Shown here piece after piece: positions 52,171-59,662 of a stretch of 61,969 nucleotides of DNA. The notes below the pieces were generated by a model. That model made no database searches. It was not told the DNA's origin and saw only the letters and a program-made list of their open reading frames with translations. The translations under genes were made by a program, and so were the position numbers. Every line of letters begins with the position of its first letter. The stretch's first letter is position 1. The stretch is from Hyphomicrobiales bacterium (GTDB lineage Bacteria; Pseudomonadota; Alphaproteobacteria; Rhizobiales; Rhizobiaceae), in contig UBNQ01000003.1 of the NCBI GenBank assembly GCA_900466875.1, positions 1 through 61,969 of the forward strand. Direction: 5' to 3'.

Positions 52171-52785
52171 ATGAACGCGAACGTCTCCCCATCCTCCACC
52201 AGCACGGCAACGCCCGCTCCCGACCACGCACATGGTGGCCACGGCAACCCTGCCGTCGTCGGCCTTGCCGGTTTCGGCATGACCACCATCGTCCTTCAAT
52301 TCCACAATGTCGGCTGGGCCTCGCTCGGACCGGTGATCTGGATGGGGCTGATCTTCGGTGGCCTCGCCCAGCTGATCGCCGGCCTGCATGAAGGCAAGAT
52401 CGGCAACAATTTCGGCTATAGCGCCTTCACCGCCTATGGCTGCTTCTGGATTTCCCTCTGCCTGATCCAGATCGGCAACGCTATGGGCCTCTTCGCGGTC
52501 AGCGAAACCGATCTCGGCTGGTTCCTGGTCATCTGGGCAATCTACACGGCCATCATGACCCCCGGCGCGATGCGCGCCAGCACCGGCCTTGGCCTCGTCT
52601 TCATCACCCTGTTCATCGGCTTCGTCCTGCTCGTCATCGGCCATTTCGGCCCGCATGTCTTCAACGTCATCGCCGGTTACGAACTGATGGTCTGCGGCGC
52701 GCTGGCGCTCTATGTCATGGCGCATCAGATCTACAAGGATGCCTTCGGCCGCGACGTTCTGCCCGTCGGCAAGCCGATGATCTGA
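52171..52785 (+). CDS. acetate/succinate uptake transporter (SatP/YaaH, GPR1/FUN34 family)
   Basis: The 204-residue inner-membrane protein has the family's signature at the first helix, G-N-P-A-V-V-G-L-A-G-F-G-M-T-T-I, and five further membrane segments (I-W-M-G-L-I-F-G-G-L-A-Q-L, G-C-F-W-I-S-L-C-L). It imports acetate or succinate by proton symport. A hydrophilic His/Pro N-terminus of about 35 residues precedes it. The ATG at 52171 is used; a TTG at 52141 with a strong GAGGAGGG upstream adds ten residues. It ends with a terminator and is convergent with a LysR gene. Confidence 0.87.
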   Translation: MNANVSPSSTSTATPAPDHAHGGHGNPAVVGLAGFGMTTIVLQFHNVGWASLGPVIWMGLIFGGLAQLIAGLHEGKIGNNFGYSAFTAYGCFWISLCLIQIGNAMGLFAVSETDLGWFLVIWAIYTAIMTPGAMRASTGLGLVFITLFIGFVLLVIGHFGPHVFNVIAGYELMVCGALALYVMAHQIYKDAFGRDVLPVGKPMI

Positions 52786-52814
52786 GCGATCTGCGACGAT
52801 ACGCTTGAAACCGC

Positions 52815-52846
52815 AAAGGCCTCGTCTGTCGCAGACGGGGCCTTTT
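52815..52846. terminator. Rho-independent terminator between satP-type and LysR genes
   Basis: AAAGGCCTCGTCTG and CAGACGGGGCCTTTT (52815-52828 with 52832-52846) form a long hairpin followed by T residues, placed between convergent genes. Confidence 0.75.
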
Positions 52847-52849
52847 GCG

Positions 52850-53770
52850 TCACCCCGCCCTGCTCACACCCGCCAATCCCTCGTCGCCGAAATCCTCCTC
52901 CAGCAGATCGAGCATCGACCGCAAGGCGCGGGTCACATGGCGTTGCGGATGATAGACGGCTGAAAACCGCCGCAGCGGCATCGGAAAATCCACCACATGC
53001 AGCCGCCCGGCGAGCGAATGAAACTGCGTCGCCCGGCTGGAAAGCACGGTTGCCGAAAGCCCCGCCTCCACCGCCGCCATGACCGCCTCGTTCGACGGCA
53101 GCTCGAGAACGACCGACAGCGCCTGCGGATCGAGGCCGAGGCTCGAGATCTGGCTTTCGAATGCGGCCCGCGTTCCCGATCCCGCCTCGCGCATGATCCA
53201 GTTGCTTTCCAGAAGATCGCGCGCGACAAGCTTCCGCCCATCCGCCCAGGCATGCCGCCGGCCGACCACCAGGACGAGCCGATCTTCCGCCACCGTCGAA
53301 CGCCTCAAATCCGACAACGCGATTTCGCCTTCGACCACGGCAAGATCCGCCCCGCCCGTCACCACCGCCTCAACCGCGCTTTGCGTGTTGCCAACGACCA
53401 ATCTCAAATCGACACGCGCAAATCGCTCGTGATAGGCGACCAGCCTGGACGGCAGCCAGTAGCTTGCCACAGTCTGGCTCGCATGCACGCGCAGAAGCCC
53501 GGATGCCGAACCGCCGAGATCGGCAAGCGCCAACTCGGCCGCCCGTGCCCTTTCCATCACCGCCTGCGCCTCATCGACAAATAGCCTGCCTGCTTCCGTC
53601 AACGCGATACGCCGCCCCACCCTGTCGAACAGGATGACCCCATGCCGGGCCTCCAGTGCCGAGATCGCGGCACTCACCGCCGACTGCGTGAGATTGAGCG
53701 CCTCTGCCGCCCGCGTCACATGCTCCAGCCGCGCGACTTCCAGAAATATCTTCAACTGTTCCAGCGTCAT
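52850..53770 (-). CDS. LysR-family transcriptional regulator
   Basis: The 306-residue protein has an N-terminal winged helix (M-T-L-E-Q-L-K-I-F-L-E-V-A; A-E-A-L-N-L-T-Q-S-A-V-S-A-A-I-S-A-L-E) and a C-terminal periplasmic-binding-protein-like effector domain (L-R-V-H-A-S-Q-T-V-A-S-Y-W-L; G-S-G-T-R-A-A-F). The divergent gene encodes a YeiH-type sulfur transporter, so the regulator probably controls it, as YeiE does next to YeiH in other bacteria. A perfect palindrome lies 10 bp before its start codon. The effector is unknown. Confidence 0.9.
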   Translation of the reverse strand: MTLEQLKIFLEVARLEHVTRAAEALNLTQSAVSAAISALEARHGVILFDRVGRRIALTEAGRLFVDEAQAVMERARAAELALADLGGSASGLLRVHASQTVASYWLPSRLVAYHERFARVDLRLVVGNTQSAVEAVVTGGADLAVVEGEIALSDLRRSTVAEDRLVLVVGRRHAWADGRKLVARDLLESNWIMREAGSGTRAAFESQISSLGLDPQALSVVLELPSNEAVMAAVEAGLSATVLSSRATQFHSLAGRLHVVDFPMPLRRFSAVYHPQRHVTRALRSMLDLLEEDFGDEGLAGVSRAG

Positions 53771-53780
53771 CGGACAACCA

Positions 53781-53795
53781 TTCGATTCAATCGAA
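53781..53795. promoter_or_regulatory. LysR-type binding site between the LysR and YeiH genes
   Basis: TTCGATTCAATCGAA is a perfect 15-bp palindrome with the T-N11-A form typical of LysR sites. It starts 11 bp upstream of the LysR start codon and about 90 bp upstream of the divergent transporter gene. Confidence 0.65.
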
Positions 53796-53884
53796 CGATA
53801 TCACAAGAGTTATGAATTGGATTTGTTCTTTTTGAAAATTGAGAATGAGATTCGATAATCCTGTAATTTTGTGGAATTTTATCC

Positions 53885-54910
53885 ATGTCGTTTTCGGATT
53901 GGGCAGAACGTCCTTATTCGTCGCTCTCCGCGTTGCCGCCGCTCATTCCCGGCCTTGCGCTGACGGCAGCAATCGCCGCCGCCGCCTTGACGATACGGTC
54001 GATAACAGGCTGGACGGCGCTCAGCCCGCTTATCCTGTCCATCATCCTCGGCATGCTGATCCGCAACACCATGAGCCTGCCCCGGAGCGTCGAGCCCGGC
54101 ATCCGCTTTTCGCTGAAACGTGTCCTGAGGGCCGGCATCATCCTTCTCGGCCTGCAGGTCACCGCGGCCCAGATCCTGTCGCTCGGCGGCGCGGCTCTTG
54201 TTATGGTTGCCCTGACGCTTGCAACGACATTCGTGGCGATGCGCCTGACTGGCAGGCTGATGGGCGTCGATCGTCAATTGACCGACCTGATTGCCGCCGG
54301 AACCTCCGTCTGCGGCGCATCGGCCGTCATCGCGGCCAATACCGTCATCCGCGGCAAGGAGGAGCATGTCGCCTACGCTGTGGCCTGCGTCACGCTTTTC
54401 GGCTCGATTTCGATGATTGCCTACCCCCTGCTCGCCGCCCCTCTCGGGCTGGACGAACGGGCCTACGGTCTCTGGTCCGGCGCAACCATCCACGAAGTCG
54501 CCCAGGTCGTTGCCGCATCCTTTCAGGCCGGTGATGTTGCCGGTCAGTTCGGCACAATTTCCAAGCTGGCACGTGTGGTCTTGCTGGCACCTTTGGTGCT
54601 GACACTGGCATTGGCCTTGCGCTCCACCTCAAGTGAGGGCCAGCGCGTCTCAACGCCTATTCCGTGGTTCGTTCTGGGTTTCGTCGCGATGATGCTGGTC
54701 AACAGCGCAATCTCGATCCCTGCCGATATGGACCAGACGATCGTGACGGTCACCAACATCCTTCTGTCCATGGCGCTCGCCGCGATGGGACTGCAGGCCA
54801 ATATCGGGAAATTGCGGGCCGAAGGGTGGAAACCGTTGGCGCTGGGCGCATTCGGCTGGATCTTCATCGCAGCTTTCGGTTATGCGACCCTGAAGCTTTT
54901 CGGCTTCTGA
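53885..54910 (+). CDS. YeiH family putative sulfur transporter (UPF0324)
   Basis: The 341-residue protein has about ten hydrophobic segments and UPF0324 features: I-L-G-M-L-I-R-N-T near residue 60, G-I-I-L-L-G-L-Q-V, G-T-S-V-C-G-A-S-A-V-I-A-A, T-I-H-E-V-A-Q-V-V-A-A, and M-A-L-A-A-M-G-L-Q-A-N-I near the end. Relatives are annotated as sulfate/sulfonate exporters; direct evidence is thin. It is divergent from a LysR regulator with a shared palindrome. The ATG at 53885 fits the family start. Confidence 0.88.
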   Translation: MSFSDWAERPYSSLSALPPLIPGLALTAAIAAAALTIRSITGWTALSPLILSIILGMLIRNTMSLPRSVEPGIRFSLKRVLRAGIILLGLQVTAAQILSLGGAALVMVALTLATTFVAMRLTGRLMGVDRQLTDLIAAGTSVCGASAVIAANTVIRGKEEHVAYAVACVTLFGSISMIAYPLLAAPLGLDERAYGLWSGATIHEVAQVVAASFQAGDVAGQFGTISKLARVVLLAPLVLTLALALRSTSSEGQRVSTPIPWFVLGFVAMMLVNSAISIPADMDQTIVTVTNILLSMALAAMGLQANIGKLRAEGWKPLALGAFGWIFIAAFGYATLKLFGF

Positions 54911-54912
54911 TC

Positions 54913-54936
54913 ACGCCACCCGTCAACGGGTGGCGT
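54913..54936. terminator. Stem-loop after the YeiH gene
   Basis: ACGCCACCCGT (54913-54923) pairs with ACGGGTGGCGT (54926-54936), starting 3 bp after the stop codon. It lies between convergent genes. The loop is very small and no long T-run follows. Confidence 0.6.
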
Positions 54937-54955
54937 CTATCGATAGAAATCCCTG

Positions 54956-55147
54956 TCAGCAGGGTTTGGGTCGGTCCGGCGTGTGATCGTCCTCGCGGAT
55001 GGCATCGCCATGATACCAGCACGTATCGACCACGGAAAACACCACATCCCCCGAAGGAACCGGCGCCGTCAATCCATTGTCGAGACGTCTCCGCTGTAAC
55101 AGAGGAAACTCGTAGATTTTTGCTGTTTCACGATGGATGCTTGCCAT
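54956..55147 (-). CDS. DUF2735 family small protein
   Basis: The 63-residue protein matches the DUF2735 pattern (H-R-E-T-A-K-I-Y-E-F-P near residue 5). Members are short, rhizobial, and usually encoded beside glnII, as here (divergent, 417 bp apart). Function is unknown, but the link to glnII suggests a role in nitrogen status. A very strong ribosome binding site, AGGAGGCGATAG, precedes the ATG at 55147. The C-terminus holds two cysteines and an acidic patch. Confidence 0.8.
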   Translation of the reverse strand: MASIHRETAKIYEFPLLQRRRLDNGLTAPVPSGDVVFSVVDTCWYHGDAIREDDHTPDRPKPC

Positions 55148-55564
55148 CTATCGCCTCCTGAACAACTGCACGGCATTGGACAGGCATCATATATGCCTAT
55201 ATTTTAATCCAATTGCATGATTTTACATCATTCTCGACGATTCCGCCAGCGGAGATTGTAAGCAAATTAGATTGCACAACGCCGCATGCCGTGAGTGCGG
55301 ATAAACAGGACGCGAGCCGCTTAAGTTCCGCATTTCCTGTCCTCAAACGAAATTCGGCTTGTTTATGAAGCAAATCCGAACATGCCGGCCCGCTGAAAAC
55401 GGCCTGTTTGTCGAGCATCTGCATTTTTTTCATCACTCCACACCTGCCGACACTCAAACTGGCACGCAGCATGCATTCTTGAGATCAAGCCCGGGATATC
55501 GACCCTGATGGAAGATAGTCCTTGGATGGCTCAACCATGAACACCACGGCCTGAGAGACACAAC
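55148..55564. other. 417-bp DUF2735/glnII divergent promoter region
   Basis: The region is AT-rich and holds the sigma-54 promoter of glnII at 55460-55475. I could not place convincing NtrC sites by eye. A second sigma-54 promoter for DUF2735 on the minus strand was not found. Confidence 0.5.
55460..55475 (+). promoter_or_regulatory. sigma-54 (RpoN) promoter of glnII
   Basis: TGGCACG-N4-ATGCA matches the -24/-12 consensus TGGCACG-N4-TTGC[AT] with one mismatch and exactly ten bases between GG (55461-55462) and GC (55473-55474). It lies about 90 bp upstream of the start codon. glnII in rhizobia is known to be NtrC/RpoN dependent. Confidence 0.85.
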
Positions 55565-56599
55565 ATGACCAAGTATAAGCTCGAGTACATCTGGCTGGAC
55601 GGCTACACCCCCGTCCCGAACCTGCGCGGCAAGACGCAGATCAAGGAATTCGATTCTTTCCCGACGCTCGAGCAGCTTCCGCTTTGGGGCTTTGACGGTT
55701 CCTCGACGATGCAGGCTGAAGGCCGCTCGTCCGATTGCGTCCTGAAGCCGGTCGCCATCTACCCGGATCCGGCCCGCACCAACGGTGTTCTGGTCATGTG
55801 CGAAGTCATGATGCCGGACGGCGTTACACCCCACTCGTCCAACAGCCGCGCAACCATCCTCGACGACGAAGATGCATGGTTCGGCTTCGAGCAGGAATAT
55901 TTCTTCTACGAAAACGGCCGTCCGCTCGGCTTCCCGGAAACCGGCTACCCGGCTCCGCAGGGTCCGTATTATTGCGGCGTCGGCGCCAGCAATGTCGGCC
56001 CGGTCGCTCGCGAAATCGTCGAGGAGCATCTTGACCAGTGCCTCGCAGCCGGCATCAACCACGAGGGCATCAACGCCGAAGTGGCCAAGGGCCAGTGGGA
56101 ATTCCAGATTTTCGGCAAGGGCTCCAAGCGCGCCGCCGACCAGATCTGGATGGCACGTTACCTGCTGCAGCGCCTGACGGAACAGTACGGCATCGACATC
56201 GAGTACCATTGCAAGCCGCTCGGCGATACCGACTGGAACGGTTCGGGCATGCACTGCAACTTCTCGACCAAGTACATGCGCGAAGTTGGCGGCAAGGAAT
56301 ATTTCGAAGCCCTGATGGCGCAGTTCGAAGCCAACCTGCAGGACCACATCGACGTTTACGGCCCGGACAACGACAAGCGCCTGACCGGCAAGCACGAAAC
56401 GGCTCCGTGGAACAAGTTCTCCTACGGCGTTGCCGACCGTGGCGCCTCGATCCGCGTTCCGCACTCCTTCGTCAACAACGGCTACAAGGGTTACCTTGAA
56501 GACCGTCGTCCGAACTCGCAGGGCTGCCCTTACCAGATCGCTTCCCAGGTTCTGAAGACGATCTCGGAAGTCCCGACCGCAAAGTCGGCCGCTGCCTGA
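55565..56599 (+). CDS. glnII: glutamine synthetase type II
   Basis: The 344-residue enzyme is the eukaryote-like GSII form of rhizobia: Y-K-L-E-Y-I-W-L-D-G at the start, W-G-F-D-G-S-S-T near residue 40, F-G-F-E-Q-E-Y-F-F-Y, G-S-G-M-H-C-N-F-S-T and R-G-A-S-I-R-V-P near the end. It makes glutamine from glutamate, ammonium and ATP. It is shorter than GlnA and lacks the adenylylated Tyr region. Transcription is from the sigma-54 promoter at 55460, so it is expected to be induced under nitrogen limitation. An intrinsic terminator follows. Confidence 0.96.
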   Translation: MTKYKLEYIWLDGYTPVPNLRGKTQIKEFDSFPTLEQLPLWGFDGSSTMQAEGRSSDCVLKPVAIYPDPARTNGVLVMCEVMMPDGVTPHSSNSRATILDDEDAWFGFEQEYFFYENGRPLGFPETGYPAPQGPYYCGVGASNVGPVAREIVEEHLDQCLAAGINHEGINAEVAKGQWEFQIFGKGSKRAADQIWMARYLLQRLTEQYGIDIEYHCKPLGDTDWNGSGMHCNFSTKYMREVGGKEYFEALMAQFEANLQDHIDVYGPDNDKRLTGKHETAPWNKFSYGVADRGASIRVPHSFVNNGYKGYLEDRRPNSQGCPYQIASQVLKTISEVPTAKSAAA

Positions 56600-56626
56600 T
56601 ACAAGTCCTCCCAAGGATAGAACGGA

Positions 56627-56655
56627 AACGCCGGCCTTCGTGCCGGCGTTTTTGT
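56627..56655 (+). terminator. Rho-independent terminator of glnII
   Basis: AACGCCGGC pairs with GCCGGCGTT around a short CTTCGT loop, followed by TTTTGTG, 28 bp after the stop codon. Confidence 0.85.
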
Positions 56656-56690
56656 GTTCGAGATGAAACCACTACCTTGGTGTCCAAAGC

Positions 56691-56873
56691 GATCCCCTCA
56701 CTTGCGATTTCCAGCACTTAGCTGACGCTAAGATGCTGAAATCGCTTTCTCTCCCACAAGGGGAGAGATACCGGTGAGGCAAACTCGGCGTCTTACCTCT
56801 CCCCTTGTGGGAGAGGTTACAAAATCAAGATCTTAGCTTCAGCTAAGTCTTAGATTTTGTTGGTGAGGGGATC
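56691..56873. repeat. 183-bp palindromic mosaic, RIME-like intergenic repeat
   Basis: The block is bounded by GATCCCCTCAC (56691-56701) and its exact inverted copy GTGAGGGGATC (56863-56873). Inside are nested hairpins: one at about 56704-56745 (GCGATTTC ... GAAATCGC with CTTAGC/GCTAAG), two CTCTCCC/GGGAGAG palindromes (about 56750-56768 and 56797-56819), and one at about 56821-56860 (AAAATC ... GATTTT with CTTAGC/GCTAAG). This resembles the rhizobial RIME/ABC-type intergenic mosaics. It sits between glnII and the RutR-like gene. Related elements are expected elsewhere in the genome, which cannot be tested here. Confidence 0.75.
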
Positions 56874-56891
56874 TTGACCGGGCAAAACGCC

Positions 56892-57530
56892 CTACCGCAC
56901 CCTCAACCCATCCATGAACAACTGCTCCAGAAACCGCGCAGCATCCTCGAAACGCCCATCGCCGGAATGCGCCTGTCCCAGCACCGCCCTCACCTGCACA
57001 TCGAAATCGGCATAATGCTGCGTCGTTGACCAGATCGAGAAGATCAGGTGATAGGGATCGCATCTGGCGATCTTGCCGGCGCGTGACCAGGTGCGGATGA
57101 CATCGGCCTTTTCGTCCACCAGCTCTTTCAACGGCCCCTTCAGCTCTTCCTCGATCCGCGGCGCGCCCTGCAGGATTTCATTGGCGAACAGCCTGCTTTC
57201 CCGCGGAAAATCACGCGCCATCTCCAGCTTGCGGCGGATATAGGAGCGGATTTCGCTCTCCGGATCGCCCGTCGCATCGAACACCCGGAGCGGCTCCAGC
57301 CAGGTGGTGAGAACCCGGTCGATCAGCTGCCGGTGGATCGCCTCCTTGGTGCGGAAGTAGTAGAGCAGATTCGGCTTCGACATTCTGGCAGCCTCTGCGA
57401 TCTGGTCGATCGTCGAGCCCCGAAACCCGTTCTGCGAAAACACGTCCAGCGCGGCTTCCAGGATAAGCTCTTCCTTCTCCTCCTGGATGCGCGTGCGCCG
57501 CTGCGTCTTGGCAGCTCTGGGAATGGCCAT
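56892..57530 (-). CDS. RutR-like TetR regulator of pyrimidine catabolism
   Basis: The 212-residue protein has an N-terminal basic stretch, a TetR helix-turn-helix (A-A-L-D-V-F-S-Q-N-G-F-R-G-S-T-I-D-Q-I-A; M-S-K-P-N-L-L-Y-Y-F) and the YcdC/RutR-type C-terminal domain (F-A-N-E-I-L-Q-G-A-P; I-W-S-T-T-Q-H-Y-A-D-F). RutR senses uracil or thymine. The regulator is divergent from the M20 amidohydrolase gene of the pyrimidine pathway, and a RutR-consensus-like palindrome lies between them at 57629-57644. The ATG at 57530 (M-A-I-P-R-A) is used; an upstream ATG at 57578 would extend the N-terminus by 16 residues. Confidence 0.88.
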   Translation of the reverse strand: MAIPRAAKTQRRTRIQEEKEELILEAALDVFSQNGFRGSTIDQIAEAARMSKPNLLYYFRTKEAIHRQLIDRVLTTWLEPLRVFDATGDPESEIRSYIRRKLEMARDFPRESRLFANEILQGAPRIEEELKGPLKELVDEKADVIRTWSRAGKIARCDPYHLIFSIWSTTQHYADFDVQVRAVLGQAHSGDGRFEDAARFLEQLFMDGLRVR

Positions 57531-57628
57531 GCGGTCTCGTGTCCCTCGTCGCCCCTGCCGCAAAATCCTCGAAAACATCCGAAGCGTGACGATTTTCAGC
57601 TTGAGTGCTGCTGGGGAAATTGTAAGCT

Positions 57629-57644
57629 TTTACCAAGCGGTTAA
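57629..57644. promoter_or_regulatory. Candidate RutR operator
   Basis: TTTACCAAGCGGTTAA matches the published RutR consensus TTGACCA-N2-TGGTCAA at 11 of 14 fixed positions. It lies in the 256-bp gap between the RutR-like gene and the divergent amidohydrolase gene. A weaker relative occurs upstream of preT. Confidence 0.6.
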
Positions 57645-57786
57645 ATTATCGGCGACAAGCGGCCCAAACGCAATGCCGATCTTCCGGGCCTGATGGCGAC
57701 AATGCCTTCCAGAAATCGGATGAAGCCGACGGGAACGACAGATTTGCTGCCGATCGGCAGAGCATGAACAGATGAGGACTTTGAAA

Positions 57787-59040
57787 ATGGTGGCAGCACC
57801 GGGCGAGAACCTGCGCGTCAATGGCAACCGGTTGTGGGACATGTTGATGGACATGGCGAAAATCGGCCCCGGCATTGCCGGCGGCAACAATCGCCAGACC
57901 CTCACGGATGCCGATGGCGAAGGCCGCCATCTCTTCAAGCAATGGTGCGAAGCGGCCGGCATGACGGTCGGCACCGACAAGATGGGCACGATGTTTGCCA
58001 CCCGCCCAGGCACCGACCCCGATGCCCTGCCCGTCTATATCGGCTCCCATCTCGATACCCAGCCGACCGGCGGCAAGTTCGATGGTGTGCTCGGCGTGCT
58101 TGCCGGCCTTGAAGTCGTCCGCTCGATGAACGACCTCGGCATCAAGACCAGGCATCCGATCGTCGTGACCAACTGGGCAAACGAGGAAGGCGCTCGTTTT
58201 GCCCCCGCCATGCTCGCCTCCGGCGTTTTCGCTGGCGTGCATACGCTGGATTACGCCTATGCGCGCCGCGATCCAGAGGGCAAGACCTACGGCGACGAAC
58301 TGAAGCGCATCGGCTGGCTTGGCGACGAGGAAGTCGGCGCTCGAAAGATGCACGCCTATTTCGAATATCACATCGAACAGGGCCCGATACTTGAAGCCGA
58401 AAACAAGCAGATCGGGGTCGTAACCCATTGCCAGGGCCTCTGGTGGCTGGAATTCACCCTCACCGGCAAGGAAGCCCATACCGGCTCCACCCCGATGGAT
58501 ATGCGCGTTAATGCCGGCCTCGCTTTCGGCCGCATCATGGAAAAGGTGCAGGAGATCGCCATGGCCGAACAGCCGGGTGCGGTCGCCGGCGTCGGCCAGG
58601 CATTATTCACCCCCAATTCCCGCAACGTCCTGCCCGGCAAGGTCGTCTTCACCGTCGACCTGCGCACCCCGAGCCAGGAAAAGCTCGACCGCATGCGCGC
58701 AAAAATCGAGGCGGCAGCGACGGAAGTCTGCGAACTACTCGGCGTCGGCTGCTCGGTCGAAGCCGTCGGCCATTTCGATCCCGTCACCTTCGATCCGACG
58801 CTGGTCGGTCGCGTCCGCGGCGCCGCCGAAAAGCTCGGCTACAGCCACATGGACATTATCTCCGGCGCCGGCCACGACGCCTGCTGGGCTGCAAAGCTTG
58901 CGCCGACCACGATGATCTTCTGCCCCTGCGTCGACGGCCTGTCGCATAACGAGGCCGAGGAAATCTCCATGGACTGGGCCGCCGCCGGCTGCGACGTGCT
59001 CTTCCACGCGGTGGTGGAGACGGCGGAGATTGTGGAATAG
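57787..59040 (+). CDS. M20 family amidohydrolase, beta-ureidopropionase/N-carbamoyl amino acid hydrolase type
   Basis: The 417-residue enzyme belongs to the Zn-dependent M20/AllC/HyuC group: G-S-H-L-D-T-Q-P-T-G-G-K-F-D-G near residue 85, N-E-E-G-A-R-F near residue 135, H-I-E-Q-G-P near residue 195, H-T-G-S-T-P-M-D-M-R and S-G-A-G-H-D-A near the end, together the metal and substrate positions. In the reductive pathway it cleaves N-carbamoyl-beta-alanine to beta-alanine, CO2 and NH3; hydantoin or allantoate derivatives are alternatives. The ATG at 57787 has GAGGA 8 bases upstream (an ATG at 57772 is in frame). It heads an operon that continues through mazEF and the dihydropyrimidinase gene. Confidence 0.9.
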   Translation: MVAAPGENLRVNGNRLWDMLMDMAKIGPGIAGGNNRQTLTDADGEGRHLFKQWCEAAGMTVGTDKMGTMFATRPGTDPDALPVYIGSHLDTQPTGGKFDGVLGVLAGLEVVRSMNDLGIKTRHPIVVTNWANEEGARFAPAMLASGVFAGVHTLDYAYARRDPEGKTYGDELKRIGWLGDEEVGARKMHAYFEYHIEQGPILEAENKQIGVVTHCQGLWWLEFTLTGKEAHTGSTPMDMRVNAGLAFGRIMEKVQEIAMAEQPGAVAGVGQALFTPNSRNVLPGKVVFTVDLRTPSQEKLDRMRAKIEAAATEVCELLGVGCSVEAVGHFDPVTFDPTLVGRVRGAAEKLGYSHMDIISGAGHDACWAAKLAPTTMIFCPCVDGLSHNEAEEISMDWAAAGCDVLFHAVVETAEIVE

Positions 59041-59061
59041 GATCAGGAAAGTTTCCCGATC
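59041..59061. promoter_or_regulatory. Palindrome at the mazE promoter
   Basis: GATCAGGAAA and TTTCCCGATC form a 21-bp imperfect palindrome (one mismatch pair) starting at the first base after the amidohydrolase stop codon and ending 14 bp before the antitoxin ATG. Its place and symmetry fit an autoregulatory operator of the toxin-antitoxin pair. It leaves a CAGGAGAAACC ribosome binding site intact. Confidence 0.6.
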
Positions 59062-59075
59062 ATCAGGAGAAACCG

Positions 59076-59288
59076 ATGGGACGTCCAACAGAATTATCAC
59101 AGGAGGAGCGCGCCGATTTGCTTCGCCGCGGATATCGTCCTGTCGAAATATGGGTGGCTGATCTTGGGGGGGAAGCTGTTCGCCTACGGCTTCTGGAGGA
59201 AGCGCGCCGGATCGCTTCTGCGGATCGATCGGATAATGTCATGGATTGGATAGAGGCTGCCGGTCCTGTCGATTGGGACAAGCCATGA
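59076..59288 (+). CDS. MazE-family antitoxin (DUF3018)
   Basis: The 70-residue protein is of the DUF3018 antitoxin MazE family: G-R-P-T-E-L-S-Q-E-E-R-A-D-L-L-R-R-G-Y-R-P-V-E-I-W-V at the start and a helical Arg/Asp-rich C-terminal half. It binds its own promoter and neutralises the toxin encoded next, with a 4-bp ATGA overlap. AGGAG 7 bases upstream supports the ATG at 59076. The antitoxin and toxin are less GC-biased than the flanking catabolic genes, as in mobile modules. Confidence 0.85.
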   Translation: MGRPTELSQEERADLLRRGYRPVEIWVADLGGEAVRLRLLEEARRIASADRSDNVMDWIEAAGPVDWDKP

Positions 59289-59617
59289 AGCTGAGCCGTG
59301 GAGATGTCGTTATTGCGGTTTTTCCTGGCGAACTTGGCAAACCCAGACCGGCCGTCATCTTACAATCTGATGATCTCACAGAGATCTTCAGTACTGTTCT
59401 TGCTTGTCCGATGACCACGCATCTCATCGACGCGCCCATGCTTCGCCCGATTGTTGCACCCAATGCCGAAAATGGATTGCAGGAAATATCTCAAACTATG
59501 GTCGAGAAAATCTCGCCGGTAAGAAAGGAAGTAATCCGGCAGCAGATCGGACGATTGGGAAGCGGTGATTTGAAGAGAATAGAGACAGCATTGCTGCACG
59601 TCACCGGCATTACTTAA
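59285..59617 (+). CDS. MazF/PemK-type endoribonuclease toxin
   Basis: The 110-residue toxin has the PemK/MazF barrel: M-K-L-S-R-G-D-V-V-I-A-V-F-P-G-E-L-G-K-P-R-P-A-V-I-L at the start, R-P-A-V near residue 20, then L-A-C-P-M-T-T and a conserved Glu-Ile-S-Q-T-M-V-E-K-I stretch. It cleaves mRNA when not bound by the antitoxin. The start is the ATG at 59285 (M-K-L-S-R), overlapping the antitoxin stop. It lies between two genes of the pyrimidine pathway. Some catalytic residues of canonical MazF could not be checked one by one. Confidence 0.85.
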   Translation: MKLSRGDVVIAVFPGELGKPRPAVILQSDDLTEIFSTVLACPMTTHLIDAPMLRPIVAPNAENGLQEISQTMVEKISPVRKEVIRQQIGRLGSGDLKRIETALLHVTGIT

Positions 59618-59662
59618 TCGAATTCCTTCATCAGATTAGAAGAGCCAATAAGGGGAACAACC

